Part shown: piece after piece, positions 1-5,723 of the stretch
Numbering within the stretch: the stretch's first letter is position 1
Layout: each line of letters starts with the position of its first letter
Source: an uncultured Lachnospiraceae bacterium
GTDB taxonomy: Bacteria > Bacillota > Clostridia > Lachnospirales > Lachnospiraceae
Direction: 5' to 3'
Length of the DNA stretch: 6,724 bases
Assembly (NCBI GenBank): GCA_947178115.1
Contig: CAMWXF010000100.1
Coordinates: forward strand, 1 to 6,724
Notes under the pieces: model-generated
Database searches by the model: none
Told to the model about the DNA's origin: nothing
The model's input: only the letters and a program-made list of their open reading frames with translations
Made by a program: the position numbers and the translations under genes

Positions 1-66
1 GACAGCGAGGAGCAGACATATTTTGATATCGCCTATGAGTTTGTGAAATATGAGCGGAAGAAATAA
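1..66 (+). CDS. C-terminal end of an unidentified protein (partial)
   Basis: The first 66 bases read open in frame 1 and end in TAA at 64-66. They encode 21 residues, beginning DSEEQTYFDIAYEF and ending in a basic KYERKK tail. The start and nearly all of the gene lie outside the window, and the tail matches no family I can name. It lies 92 bases upstream of the hybrid kinase on the same strand. No convincing terminator or promoter is visible in the gap, so the two could be cotranscribed and functionally linked, but this is inference from spacing alone. The short length makes even the coding call moderate, although the frame, stop and composition are plausible. Confidence 0.6.
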   Translation, partial: DSEEQTYFDIAYEFVKYERKK

Positions 67-158
67 TTTTGAAAGGAAGGGTGGGCTGCTAACCCTATGT
101 CTGTCAGACGATATGATGTGGCATAGGCGAAGCGGCGCATGAATGAGGGATAGGATGT

Positions 159-2129
159 ATGGGACAGGACACAGTTAAGACGGCAAACAAAGGGGAAGAG
201 GTTTCTACGTTATTACAGGCGAAGAAGCAGTTGGAACAGAAGAATATCGAGTTGCAGGAGGCAATCAGCGCGGCCGAGAAGGCGAATGGTGCGAGAGATA
301 TTTTTCTGGCGAATATGTCACATGAGCTGCGTACACCGATCAATACGATTCTGGGATTGAATGAGCTGATCATTCGGGAGAGTCAGGATGAGGCGATTAA
401 GGAGTATGCGCTGGACATCAGGCAGGCGGGAAATATTCTTCTCACGATGGTCAGTGACATCTTAGACTATACTAAGCTGGAAGCGGGACAGATGTCATTG
501 ATGGACGGGATCTATGATATCAGTTCGCTTTTGAACGACCTGATCAACGGAATATCCCTTCAAATGCGTAAGAAGAAGCTGGACTTGAAACTGGACATTG
601 CCAACGACATTCCGCATAAATTGTCGGGAGACGAGATCCATATCCGCCAGATCATAGGTAATCTTTTGACCAATGCCGTGAAATATACGGAGAAGGGCGG
701 GGTTACGCTCCACCTTGGCTGGAAAAGGATTGCGGAAGACGAGATTGAAATAGAGATCGCGGTGACGGATACGGGCGTCGGGATCAAGGAAAAGGATATA
801 CCCAAGCTGTTTGGCGTGTTCCAGCAGATGGATTCCACAGTTAGAAGTAAAAATGAAAGAACCGGGCTGGGACTTGCAATTACCAACCGACTGGTTAAGA
901 TGATGGGCGGAGAACTGCAGGTACAGAGCACATACGGCAAAGGATCAACTTTTTCTTTTAATGTCGTGCAGAAGGTGGTGGACAATGCGCCGTTAGGTGA
1001 TTTTGAAAAACAGTATTACGAAAGTCTGCACAGCACTGAGAACTACAATCAGAAGTTTATAGCGCCCATGGGCAGGATCATGATTGTCGATGATAATGCC
1101 ATGAATCTGGCGGTGGCACAGGGACTGCTTAAACAGACCAGGCTGCAGATTGATGTGGCGGGCAGCGGAGCGGAATGTCTGGAGCTTTTGAAGCGTAAGA
1201 CTTATCACCTGATCTGTCTGGATCACATGATGCCTGTGATGGACGGCGTTGAGACACTTCACATGATCAGGGCAATGGAAGGGAACCCGTCTGCGGAGAT
1301 TCCGATTATTGCACTGACGGCGAATGCGGTGGCCGGAGCAAGAGAGTTCTATCTGAAGGAAGGGTTCCAGGATTATCTGACAAAACCGATCGATGCCGAT
1401 AAGTTCGAGAATATGCTGATTGAGTATCTGCCTGAAAATGTGGTCTATCTGACACAGGGCGAGCATATAGAGAGGGATTTCGAGAAAGAAAATGCGGAGA
1501 TGGCGCTGGATATCAGAGAGAGTCAGCTCTATGTGATCGGATTCAATATCCGCAACGGACTTAAATACATGGGCGGGGATAAGGCGCTTTACGGTAAGGT
1601 ACTCCATGATTTCCATCTGATCTTAACAGAAAAGGAAGACGCGCTGCGGGATTTCCTGAAAAAGGGAGACATGCACGGATACTCGATTATTGTTCACTCC
1701 CTGAAGGGCAATGCACGGAATGTGGGCGCTGACGGTCTCGCAGACGAAGCTTTCGAGTTAGAGAAAATGAGCAAAGCCGGACGCAGGGAGGATGTGGAGG
1801 TACGATCCCCGATCCTGTTCAACATGATGAAGAATATGCGTAATGGGCTGAAAGCATATCTGGACAACGAGGCGAAGGAGGAAGAGGACAGCCGGCAGCC
1901 TGAGAGCCAGGAACAAAAGTCGATCTCTGAGGACGATTGGAAACGGGCCCTTAAGGAGCTTGCAGGCCGTCTGGATGACTTCGATGGGGACAGTGTCAAT
2001 GAGAAGCTTGAAGAGCTGAAGAAATATGACAGACCGGAGTCGGATAAGAAGATGCTGCGCCTGTGTGAGAAGGCGGTCAAGGATTACGCATATGACGTTG
2101 CACTGGAAGTCGTCAATGCCGTGTTGTAA
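159..2129 (+). CDS. Soluble hybrid sensor histidine kinase (HisKA-HATPase-REC-HPt)
   Basis: This 656-residue phosphorelay protein should autophosphorylate a histidine and pass the phosphate through an internal receiver and HPt domain to a separate, unseen response regulator. Residues 15-45 look like a coiled coil. The H-box NMSHELRTP follows, with the phosphoacceptor His55. The HATPase domain spans about 150-270, with N-box residues Asn168 and Asn172, the G1 box DTGVGI at 204-209, and the G2 box GLGLA at 236-240. The receiver spans about 306-425, with acidic pair Asp311/Asp312, phosphoacceptor Asp355, Thr387 and Lys409. The HPt domain spans about 462-570, with HSLKG and His513. A charged linker leads to an unassigned helical tail at 588-656. 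No signal peptide, membrane segment, PAS or Cache domain is visible, so it is probably cytoplasmic. The ATG at 159 is supported by GAGGGA at 145-150 and by an in-frame stop at 144-146. The signal it senses is unknown. Confidence 0.95.
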   Translation: MGQDTVKTANKGEEVSTLLQAKKQLEQKNIELQEAISAAEKANGARDIFLANMSHELRTPINTILGLNELIIRESQDEAIKEYALDIRQAGNILLTMVSDILDYTKLEAGQMSLMDGIYDISSLLNDLINGISLQMRKKKLDLKLDIANDIPHKLSGDEIHIRQIIGNLLTNAVKYTEKGGVTLHLGWKRIAEDEIEIEIAVTDTGVGIKEKDIPKLFGVFQQMDSTVRSKNERTGLGLAITNRLVKMMGGELQVQSTYGKGSTFSFNVVQKVVDNAPLGDFEKQYYESLHSTENYNQKFIAPMGRIMIVDDNAMNLAVAQGLLKQTRLQIDVAGSGAECLELLKRKTYHLICLDHMMPVMDGVETLHMIRAMEGNPSAEIPIIALTANAVAGAREFYLKEGFQDYLTKPIDADKFENMLIEYLPENVVYLTQGEHIERDFEKENAEMALDIRESQLYVIGFNIRNGLKYMGGDKALYGKVLHDFHLILTEKEDALRDFLKKGDMHGYSIIVHSLKGNARNVGADGLADEAFELEKMSKAGRREDVEVRSPILFNMMKNMRNGLKAYLDNEAKEEEDSRQPESQEQKSISEDDWKRALKELAGRLDDFDGDSVNEKLEELKKYDRPESDKKMLRLCEKAVKDYAYDVALEVVNAVL

Positions 2130-2142
2130 GGCAATTCGTGTC

Positions 2143-2168
2143 TTGACTTTTGGAGATAAAGGTATAAT
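2143..2168 (+). promoter_or_regulatory. Candidate sigma-A promoter for ilvE
   Basis: TTGACT (2143-2148) matches the -35 consensus at five of six bases, and TATAAT (2163-2168) is a perfect -10, just after the kinase stop codon. The spacing between these exact hexamers is only 14 bases, short of the usual 16-18. The overlapping TAATAT at 2165-2170 gives 16 and is an alternative register. Transcription would begin near 2175, giving a leader of about 70 bases. I see no T-box features (no specifier stem or terminator/antiterminator) in that leader. Confidence 0.55.
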
Positions 2169-2231
2169 ATAGTAAAGGAAAATATAGGTCGTACGGCGTG
2201 AGAGAACGGATATCACAATGCACTACGAGGC

Positions 2232-2239
2232 AGAAGGAG
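2232..2239 (+). promoter_or_regulatory. Ribosome binding site that fixes the ilvE start
   Basis: AGAAGGAG is a near-perfect Shine-Dalgarno sequence 8 bases before the ATG at 2248. It lies inside the longer open frame that begins at the ATG at 2218, which has no such site. It therefore decides the start in favour of 2248. Confidence 0.85.
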
Positions 2240-2247
2240 TAAGGAAA

Positions 2248-3273
2248 ATGGAAAAGAAGAATATTGACTGGGCAAACCTCGGATTCGGTTATCAGGAGAC
2301 GGACAAGAGATTTGTCGCTAATTATAAGAATGGCGCATGGGACGAAGGAGCACTTATCTCTGATGCGAATATTTCCATCAATGAGTGTGCGGGCGTACTG
2401 CAGTATGCACAGACATGTTTTGAGGGAATGAAAGCATATACGACGGAGGACGGCCGTATCGTGACTTTTCGTCCGGATCTGAATGCACAGCGTATGGAAG
2501 ACAGTTGTAAGAGACTGGAGATGCCTGTATTTCCTAAGGAGCGTTTCGTGCAGGCGGTGGTTGATACGGTGGCGGCAAACGAGGCATATGTACCGCCTTA
2601 CGGTTCCGGAGCGACTCTTTACATCCGGCCGTATATGTTCGGCAGTTCTTCTGTGATCGGTGTAAAACCGGCGGAAGAATATCAGTTCAGAGTATTCACG
2701 ACACCAGTGGGACCTTACTTCAAAGGCGGCGTGAAACCGTTAACGATCAAAGTGAGTGACTTCGACCGCGCAGCGCCGCACGGCACGGGACATATCAAGG
2801 CAGGTTTAAACTATGCCATGAGTCTGCATGCCATCATGACAGCACATGCGGAAGGGTACGATGAGAATATGTATCTCGATGCGGCGACAAGAACCTATGT
2901 GGAGGAAACAGGCGGCGCCAACTTCCTGTTCGTGACGAAGGACAATAAGGTCGTAACGCCGAAATCTAACAGTATTCTGCCTTCCATCACGAGACGTTCA
3001 CTGATGGTGGTTGCAAAAGATTTTCTCGGATTGGAAGTGGAAGAGAGAGCGGTTCCTTTTGAGGAAGTGAAGGAGTTCGCGGAGTGCGGTCTGTGCGGTA
3101 CTGCGGCAGTGATCTCTCCGGTAGGTAAGATTGTAGATCACGGCAAAGAGATCGCATTACCTAGCGGTATGAGCGAGATGGGGCCGATTACGAAGAAGCT
3201 GTATGATACACTGACAGGTATACAGATGGGACGCATCGAGGCACCTGAAGGTTGGATTCATGTGATCAAATAA
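2248..3273 (+). CDS. ilvE: Branched-chain amino acid aminotransferase (class IV, PLP-dependent)
   Basis: The product (341 residues) transfers the amino group between leucine, isoleucine or valine and 2-oxoglutarate. This is the last step of branched-chain amino acid synthesis and the first of their breakdown, and it acts in the cytoplasm. It is a full-length fold-type IV aminotransferase of the larger bacterial/eukaryotic BCAT type. Visible features are QTCFEGMKAY at 55-64, the arginine-containing RPDLNAQRM stretch at 75-83, and the PLP Schiff-base lysine Lys184 in HIKAGLNYA. The E-x-G-x-x-N motif follows (Glu220, Asn225), then SILPSITRRS at 242-251 and the phosphate-binding CGTAA at 283-287. 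The start at 2248 is chosen for its strong RBS. No other ilv or leu gene is nearby, so it appears to be a stand-alone transcription unit with its own promoter. D-amino-acid aminotransferase and aminodeoxychorismate lyase share the fold but are shorter and fit less well. Confidence 0.95.
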   Translation: MEKKNIDWANLGFGYQETDKRFVANYKNGAWDEGALISDANISINECAGVLQYAQTCFEGMKAYTTEDGRIVTFRPDLNAQRMEDSCKRLEMPVFPKERFVQAVVDTVAANEAYVPPYGSGATLYIRPYMFGSSSVIGVKPAEEYQFRVFTTPVGPYFKGGVKPLTIKVSDFDRAAPHGTGHIKAGLNYAMSLHAIMTAHAEGYDENMYLDAATRTYVEETGGANFLFVTKDNKVVTPKSNSILPSITRRSLMVVAKDFLGLEVEERAVPFEEVKEFAECGLCGTAAVISPVGKIVDHGKEIALPSGMSEMGPITKKLYDTLTGIQMGRIEAPEGWIHVIK

Positions 3274-3292
3274 TAGAAATAGAAGATACGAG

Positions 3293-3344
3293 GGGAGAGG
3301 GATTAGGTTGAGATGCTTTGGGCACGCAATTTAATCCCTTTTCC
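3293..3344 (+). other. Long imperfect stem-loop between ilvE and the PHP gene
   Basis: Bases 3293-3305 can pair with 3332-3344 over 13 positions. The core is a perfect 7-bp match (GGGATTA at 3299-3305 with TAATCCC at 3332-3338), and the outer part contains two G-U pairs in RNA. The loop is 26 bases. The four T at 3339-3342 belong to the stem, and the sequence after it (ACGGCG) is not T-rich, so this is not a canonical intrinsic terminator. It may be a weak terminator for ilvE, an mRNA-stabilising structure, or part of the leader of the next gene. Confidence 0.4.
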
Positions 3345-3383
3345 ACGGCGTAGGTTTTGAGATAAAAAAGGTTGGACGGGAAA

Positions 3384-4139
3384 ATGGATACAGATATACG
3401 GCAAAGATATCCCTATTTATATGAGACGCATCTGCATACGGCGGAAGCCAGCGCCTGCGCGAGAAGTACAGGTGAAGAGATGGCAAGAGCCTGTAAGGAG
3501 TATGGTTATACAGGCATCTTCGTGACGGATCATAACTGGGGAGGTAATACCGCAATAGACAGAGGACTTCCATGGGAAGAATGGGTGGAGGCTTTCGGGC
3601 AGGGGTATGAACACGCCAAGGCGGAGGGAGACAGGATCGGTCTGGATGTTTTCTTCGGTTATGAGGCGGGATACTGCGGTACTGAATTTCTCATATATGG
3701 TATAGATACGGCTTGGATGAAAGCACATCCCCAGCTGCAGGAGGCGGGTGTGGAGGAGCAGTACCGGCTCGTGCATGAGGCAGGAGGGCTCGTGGTGCAT
3801 GCCCATCCTTACAGAGAAGCGGATTATATTCGAGAGGTTCGTCTGTATCCCGAGTGGGTGGACGGTGTGGAAGGAGTCAATGCGGCTCACTCCAATCCCC
3901 ATAATAAGGTGTATGCCCATCCGGAATATGATGCGAGGGCAATAGCCTATGCCCGTGCGAATAAACTGCCCATGAGTGCGGGATCAGACATTCATAATAC
4001 GCAGCTGTTCGGCGGCGGTGTTGCTTTCCGGAGAAGATTGGCATCGGCAGACGATTATGTTAAGGCGTTCCTTACCGGGGAAGACTATGTATTGACCGAC
4101 GGAGAAAAGTGGTATGACCGGCTGGGAAATATTATTTGA
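3384..4139 (+). CDS. PHP-domain metal-dependent phosphoesterase
   Basis: The product (251 residues) is a compact stand-alone PHP (polymerase and histidinol phosphatase) protein, a family that hydrolyses phosphoesters with a cluster of two or three metal ions. The metal-ligand motifs appear in the expected order: His16-Leu-His18 after the first strand, Asp49-His50 (VTDHN), Glu94 in FFGYEAG, His139-Ala-His141 (VVHAHP), Glu163, and Asp202-Ile-His204 (SAGSDIH). No polymerase, helix-hairpin-helix or other domain is attached, and there is no signal peptide, so it is probably a cytoplasmic hydrolase. The substrate cannot be read from the sequence; relatives include nucleotide 5'-3' exonucleases/phosphatases and histidinol phosphatases, and no histidine genes are nearby. 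An in-frame TTG at 3372 would add four residues, but the only purine-rich stretch abuts it. The ATG at 3384 is preferred, although its ribosome binding site is weak. Confidence 0.88.
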   Translation: MDTDIRQRYPYLYETHLHTAEASACARSTGEEMARACKEYGYTGIFVTDHNWGGNTAIDRGLPWEEWVEAFGQGYEHAKAEGDRIGLDVFFGYEAGYCGTEFLIYGIDTAWMKAHPQLQEAGVEEQYRLVHEAGGLVVHAHPYREADYIREVRLYPEWVDGVEGVNAAHSNPHNKVYAHPEYDARAIAYARANKLPMSAGSDIHNTQLFGGGVAFRRRLASADDYVKAFLTGEDYVLTDGEKWYDRLGNII

Positions 4140-4146
4140 TGAGCAG

Positions 4147-4182
4147 GGCAGTCGGGTTTTATGGAAGAGAAACTACCCTGCC
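4147..4182 (+). other. Imperfect inverted repeat after the PHP gene
   Basis: GGCAG (4147-4151) pairs with CTGCC (4178-4182). After a three-base bulge, GGT (4155-4157) pairs with ACC (4175-4177), and short T/A runs may extend the stem. It starts a few bases after the PHP stop codon, where a terminator would be expected. No T-run follows, so it is recorded as a possible 3' hairpin only. Confidence 0.3.
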
Positions 4183-4236
4183 GGATGTGTAATACGGGAC
4201 AGATATGAAATATGTGGGACATGTGACATTATAGAA

Positions 4237-4243
4237 AGAATAG
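4237..4243 (+). repeat. Left copy of a 7-bp direct repeat (putative target-site duplication)
   Basis: AGAATAG here is repeated exactly at 4377-4383, on either side of the palindromic element. The left copy is one base from the terminal GTAAC and the right copy is adjacent to the terminal GTTAC. Read as 8 bp, the copies match at seven of eight positions. Confidence 0.55.
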
Positions 4244-4244
4244 A

Positions 4245-4376
4245 GTAACTATTCAGTACAGGGCGAAGCATTTACTGCTGAGACCGTAAGAATATGATTC
4301 GACGAGCAAAATCCCATTGTCGAAGACAATTTAGGATGGATTTTGCATCGTAACTGTGAAGGTACTGAACAGTTAC
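4245..4376. mobile_element. 132-bp MITE-like palindromic element
   Basis: The ends are inverted repeats: bases 4245-4259 (GTAACTATTCAGTAC) and 4362-4376 (GTACTGAACAGTTAC) are complementary at 14 of 15 positions. Inside is a strong hairpin: GCAAAATCC (4306-4314) pairs with GGATTTTGC (4338-4346), flanked by CGA/TCG and capped by ATTGTC-GAA-GACAAT (4316-4330). The element has no coding capacity. It is flanked by AGAATAG on both sides, like a target-site duplication. Termini starting GTAA and a duplication near 8 bp recall the IS66 family, so a non-autonomous IS66-related element is one guess. A structured non-coding RNA or another dispersed intergenic repeat is the main alternative. Only one copy is in this window, so repetition cannot be shown here. 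Confidence 0.55.
4350..4376 (+). repeat. Perfect 8-bp hairpin at the right end of the element
   Basis: GTAACTGT (4350-4357) and ACAGTTAC (4369-4376) are exact inverted repeats around an 11-base loop. The right arm is also the right terminal repeat, which pairs with 4245-4259, so the two pairings are mutually exclusive. The hairpin ends 14 bases before the foldase start codon and just upstream of its ribosome binding site. Confidence 0.6.
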
Positions 4377-4383
4377 AGAATAG
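4377..4383 (+). repeat. Right copy of the 7-bp direct repeat; overlaps the foldase RBS
   Basis: AGAATAG directly follows the right terminal repeat and duplicates 4237-4243. Its last two bases begin AGGAAA (4382-4387), the best Shine-Dalgarno candidate for the ATG at 4391. If this is a real insertion, the element landed immediately beside the translation start region of the foldase gene. Confidence 0.55.
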
Positions 4384-4390
4384 GAAATAT

Positions 4391-5458
4391 ATGAGAGGAA
4401 GCAGATTGAGAAGAATGACCGGCATTCTGCTGGCAGCAGGTATATGCCTGTGTGCCTTAAGCGGGTGCGGTGACAGCGAAGGGGTCGGAACCAAGGTAGT
4501 TCTGACTACCGGATTTAATAAGGATGAGATTTTCCGGATCGAGACGAGTGCCTGTACACTGCCGGAGATCATGGTGTATCTCACGAATATCCAGAACCGA
4601 TACGAGAGTGTATATGGTACGGAAATCTGGAATACCAATGTGGATGGTGTGACACTGGAGCAGAATGTGAAGGATATTGCGCTGGCGCAGATCGCACAGA
4701 TCAAGACCATGAATCTGATGGCCGGGCGGTATGAGGTGGAGTTAAGTGATGAAGAAAAGGCGCAGGCGGAGAATGCGGCGAACGCTTATTACACTTCTCT
4801 TAACAGTACCGAGAAAGAGATGATGGGCGTGTCGGAGAAGACAATCAGCGAATTGTACAGAGAATTTGCGCTGGCAGAGAAGGTGTATCAGTATACGATC
4901 AAGGATATTAATCCGGAGATCAGCGATGATGAGGCGAGAACGATCACGGTGCAGCATATTCTCATTAAGACTTATGCTCTGGACGGCACGGGGAAAAAGA
5001 TAGAGTATACGGTACAGGCGAAGCAAAATGCTTATCGCGAGGCGTGCGAAGTGCTGGAACTGGCAAAGGAAGGGGAAGACTTTGACGAGCTGATCCGCAA
5101 GTACAGCGAAGACGATAAGGGAACCTATTCTTTCGGCAAAGGAGAGATGGGAGAGACATTCGAGACGGCGGCTTTCAATCTGGGTAAGGATGAGATCAGC
5201 GATATTGTGGAGACGGAGTTTGGCTATCATATCATCAAGTGCCTCAATACTTTTGATAAGGATGAGACGGATGCCAACAAGGTCAAGATCGTGGATCAGA
5301 GACGGGCGGAGGCTTTTGGACAGGAGTACGATGCCTATGTGGAGACATTGACCAGAAATCTGAATGAAGAACTGTGGGACAGTGTAGGGTTCATTCATGA
5401 TGAAAATGTGAAGACTATGAACTTTTTCGATGTGTATTCTGAGTACTTTGGCGGATAG
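4391..5458 (+). CDS. Parvulin-type peptidyl-prolyl isomerase lipoprotein (PrsA/PpiC-like foldase)
   Basis: The product (355 residues) should be a membrane-anchored foldase outside the cell membrane, helping secreted proteins fold by prolyl cis-trans isomerisation. A basic start (MRGSRLRR) and a hydrophobic stretch lead to lipobox LSGC, with the lipidated Cys26. Residues 45-175 form a helical SurA/PrsA-like chaperone region. The parvulin domain spans about 184-285, with the first strand VQHILIK (His189), GEDFDELIRKYSED at 228-241, MGETFETAAFNLG at 253-265 and FGYHIIK with His280 at 277-283. A tail of about 70 residues, ending FGG, follows. AGGAAA at 4382-4387 supports ATG 4391. The ATG at 4415 would leave almost no basic n-region, and the in-frame TTG at 4343 lies inside the upstream palindrome. 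The protein is longer than typical PrsA (about 290 residues, from memory), mostly in the helical region and the tail. Confidence 0.92.
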   Translation: MRGSRLRRMTGILLAAGICLCALSGCGDSEGVGTKVVLTTGFNKDEIFRIETSACTLPEIMVYLTNIQNRYESVYGTEIWNTNVDGVTLEQNVKDIALAQIAQIKTMNLMAGRYEVELSDEEKAQAENAANAYYTSLNSTEKEMMGVSEKTISELYREFALAEKVYQYTIKDINPEISDDEARTITVQHILIKTYALDGTGKKIEYTVQAKQNAYREACEVLELAKEGEDFDELIRKYSEDDKGTYSFGKGEMGETFETAAFNLGKDEISDIVETEFGYHIIKCLNTFDKDETDANKVKIVDQRRAEAFGQEYDAYVETLTRNLNEELWDSVGFIHDENVKTMNFFDVYSEYFGG

Positions 5459-5624
5459 ATCCGGTGGTTTTGCATCACTTATTTTTCGATAATACTTGTA
5501 CGGGATCGTGTCTACTATGTAGGTTTCAGGCAAATGATACGAGCACAGCAGGAAGGAAATGCGGAGTTTAGAAAAAGTTTAGAATTGCGGGAAGCCGCAT
5601 GAAATCTAAATAAAACGATGGTTG
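5459..5624. other. Intergenic stretch between the foldase gene and the htpG operator
   Basis: These bases hold no convincing gene and no canonical terminator directly after the foldase. They contain a weak inverted repeat (TCGTGTC near 5506-5512 with GATACGA at 5536-5542, one G-U pair) and the hairpin at 5578-5610. A 22-codon open frame at 5534-5602 lacks a proper ribosome binding site and overlaps the hairpin. The sequence TTGCGG (5585-5590), 16 bases, TAAATA (5607-5612) could be a weak promoter that would place CIRCE at the transcript start, but the -35 match is poor. Confidence 0.45.
5578..5610. repeat. Inverted repeat just upstream of CIRCE
   Basis: TTTAGA (5578-5583) pairs with TCTAAA (5605-5610), and TGCGG (5586-5590) pairs with CCGCA (5595-5599) around a GAAG tetraloop, with an asymmetric internal loop between the two helices. 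On the plus strand it is followed by A-rich sequence, so it is not a classical terminator there. On the minus strand it is followed by CTTTTTC and would look terminator-like, but no minus-strand gene is present. Confidence 0.4.
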
Positions 5625-5651
5625 TTAGCACTCGGTAAGACTGAGTGCTAA
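5625..5651 (+). promoter_or_regulatory. CIRCE operator (HrcA binding site)
   Basis: TTAGCACTC (5625-5633), a 9-base spacer, and GAGTGCTAA (5643-5651) match the CIRCE consensus at all 18 arm positions with the correct spacing. CIRCE is the operator of the heat-shock repressor HrcA, which normally controls the dnaK and groESL operons in Gram-positive bacteria. Here it precedes htpG, indicating that this Hsp90 belongs to the HrcA regulon. HrcA itself is not encoded in the window. Confidence 0.96.
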
Positions 5652-5657
5652 TTTTTT
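5625..5657 (+). terminator. Possible intrinsic terminator formed by the CIRCE hairpin plus T-run
   Basis: The 9-bp CIRCE stem with its 9-base loop is followed immediately by six T (5652-5657), which has the form of a Rho-independent terminator. It would stop transcription arriving from the foldase gene before the htpG promoter. The stem has only four G-C pairs, so efficiency is uncertain. Confidence 0.45.
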
Positions 5658-5658
5658 C

Positions 5659-5687
5659 TTGACTTCTGAATATGAGCGTATTAAACT
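5659..5687 (+). promoter_or_regulatory. Candidate sigma-A promoter for htpG
   Basis: TTGACT (5659-5664) and TAAACT (5682-5687) are separated by an ideal 17 bases. The -35 matches at five of six positions and the -10 at four of six. The start point would be near 5694, giving a leader of about 100 bases, and the CIRCE centre would lie near -56. Confidence 0.6.
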
Positions 5688-5723
5688 ATGCACTAGGTGA
5701 TAAATTCCGCGTGAAGGGATTTG

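Noticed and set aside
78..96. AGGGT/ACCCT inverted repeat after the first partial gene
   Set aside because: Only five base pairs with no T-run; too weak for a terminator.
97..126. Nine-codon open frame (MSVRRYDVA) before the kinase gene
   Set aside because: The purine-rich stretch at 71-81 is too far from its start, and an open frame this short is expected by chance.
993..1616. Long minus-strand open frames opposite the kinase, foldase and htpG genes (for example this one and 4742-5533)
   Set aside because: They lie antisense to well-supported genes, have low-complexity or Cys/Leu/His-biased translations with no domain, and have no credible ribosome binding sites.
2218..2247. Upstream ATG giving a ten-residue longer IlvE
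   Set aside because: It has no ribosome binding site, and the strong AGAAGGAG at 2232-2239 lies inside this extension, pointing to ATG 2248.
2169..2247. T-box or other amino-acid-responsive leader before ilvE
   Set aside because: The leader is only about 70 bases and shows no T-box consensus, leader peptide with Leu/Ile/Val codons, or terminator hairpin.
3748..3945. Plus-strand open frame of 65 codons within the PHP gene
   Set aside because: Fully contained in another frame of a gene with intact catalytic motifs; an overlapping-frame artefact.
4343..4390. TTG start giving a 16-residue longer foldase
   Set aside because: It begins inside the palindromic element and would put a hydrophilic extension before the lipoprotein signal peptide. 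ATG 4391 has a ribosome binding site and a proper n-region.
4140..4390. Promoter for the foldase gene (GTGACA near 4223-4228 with downstream AT-rich hexamers)
   Set aside because: No -10 with acceptable match and spacing was found; the candidate runs into the palindromic element.
5534..5602. A 22-codon open frame upstream of CIRCE
   Set aside because: It has no properly spaced ribosome binding site, overlaps a hairpin, and resembles no known protein.
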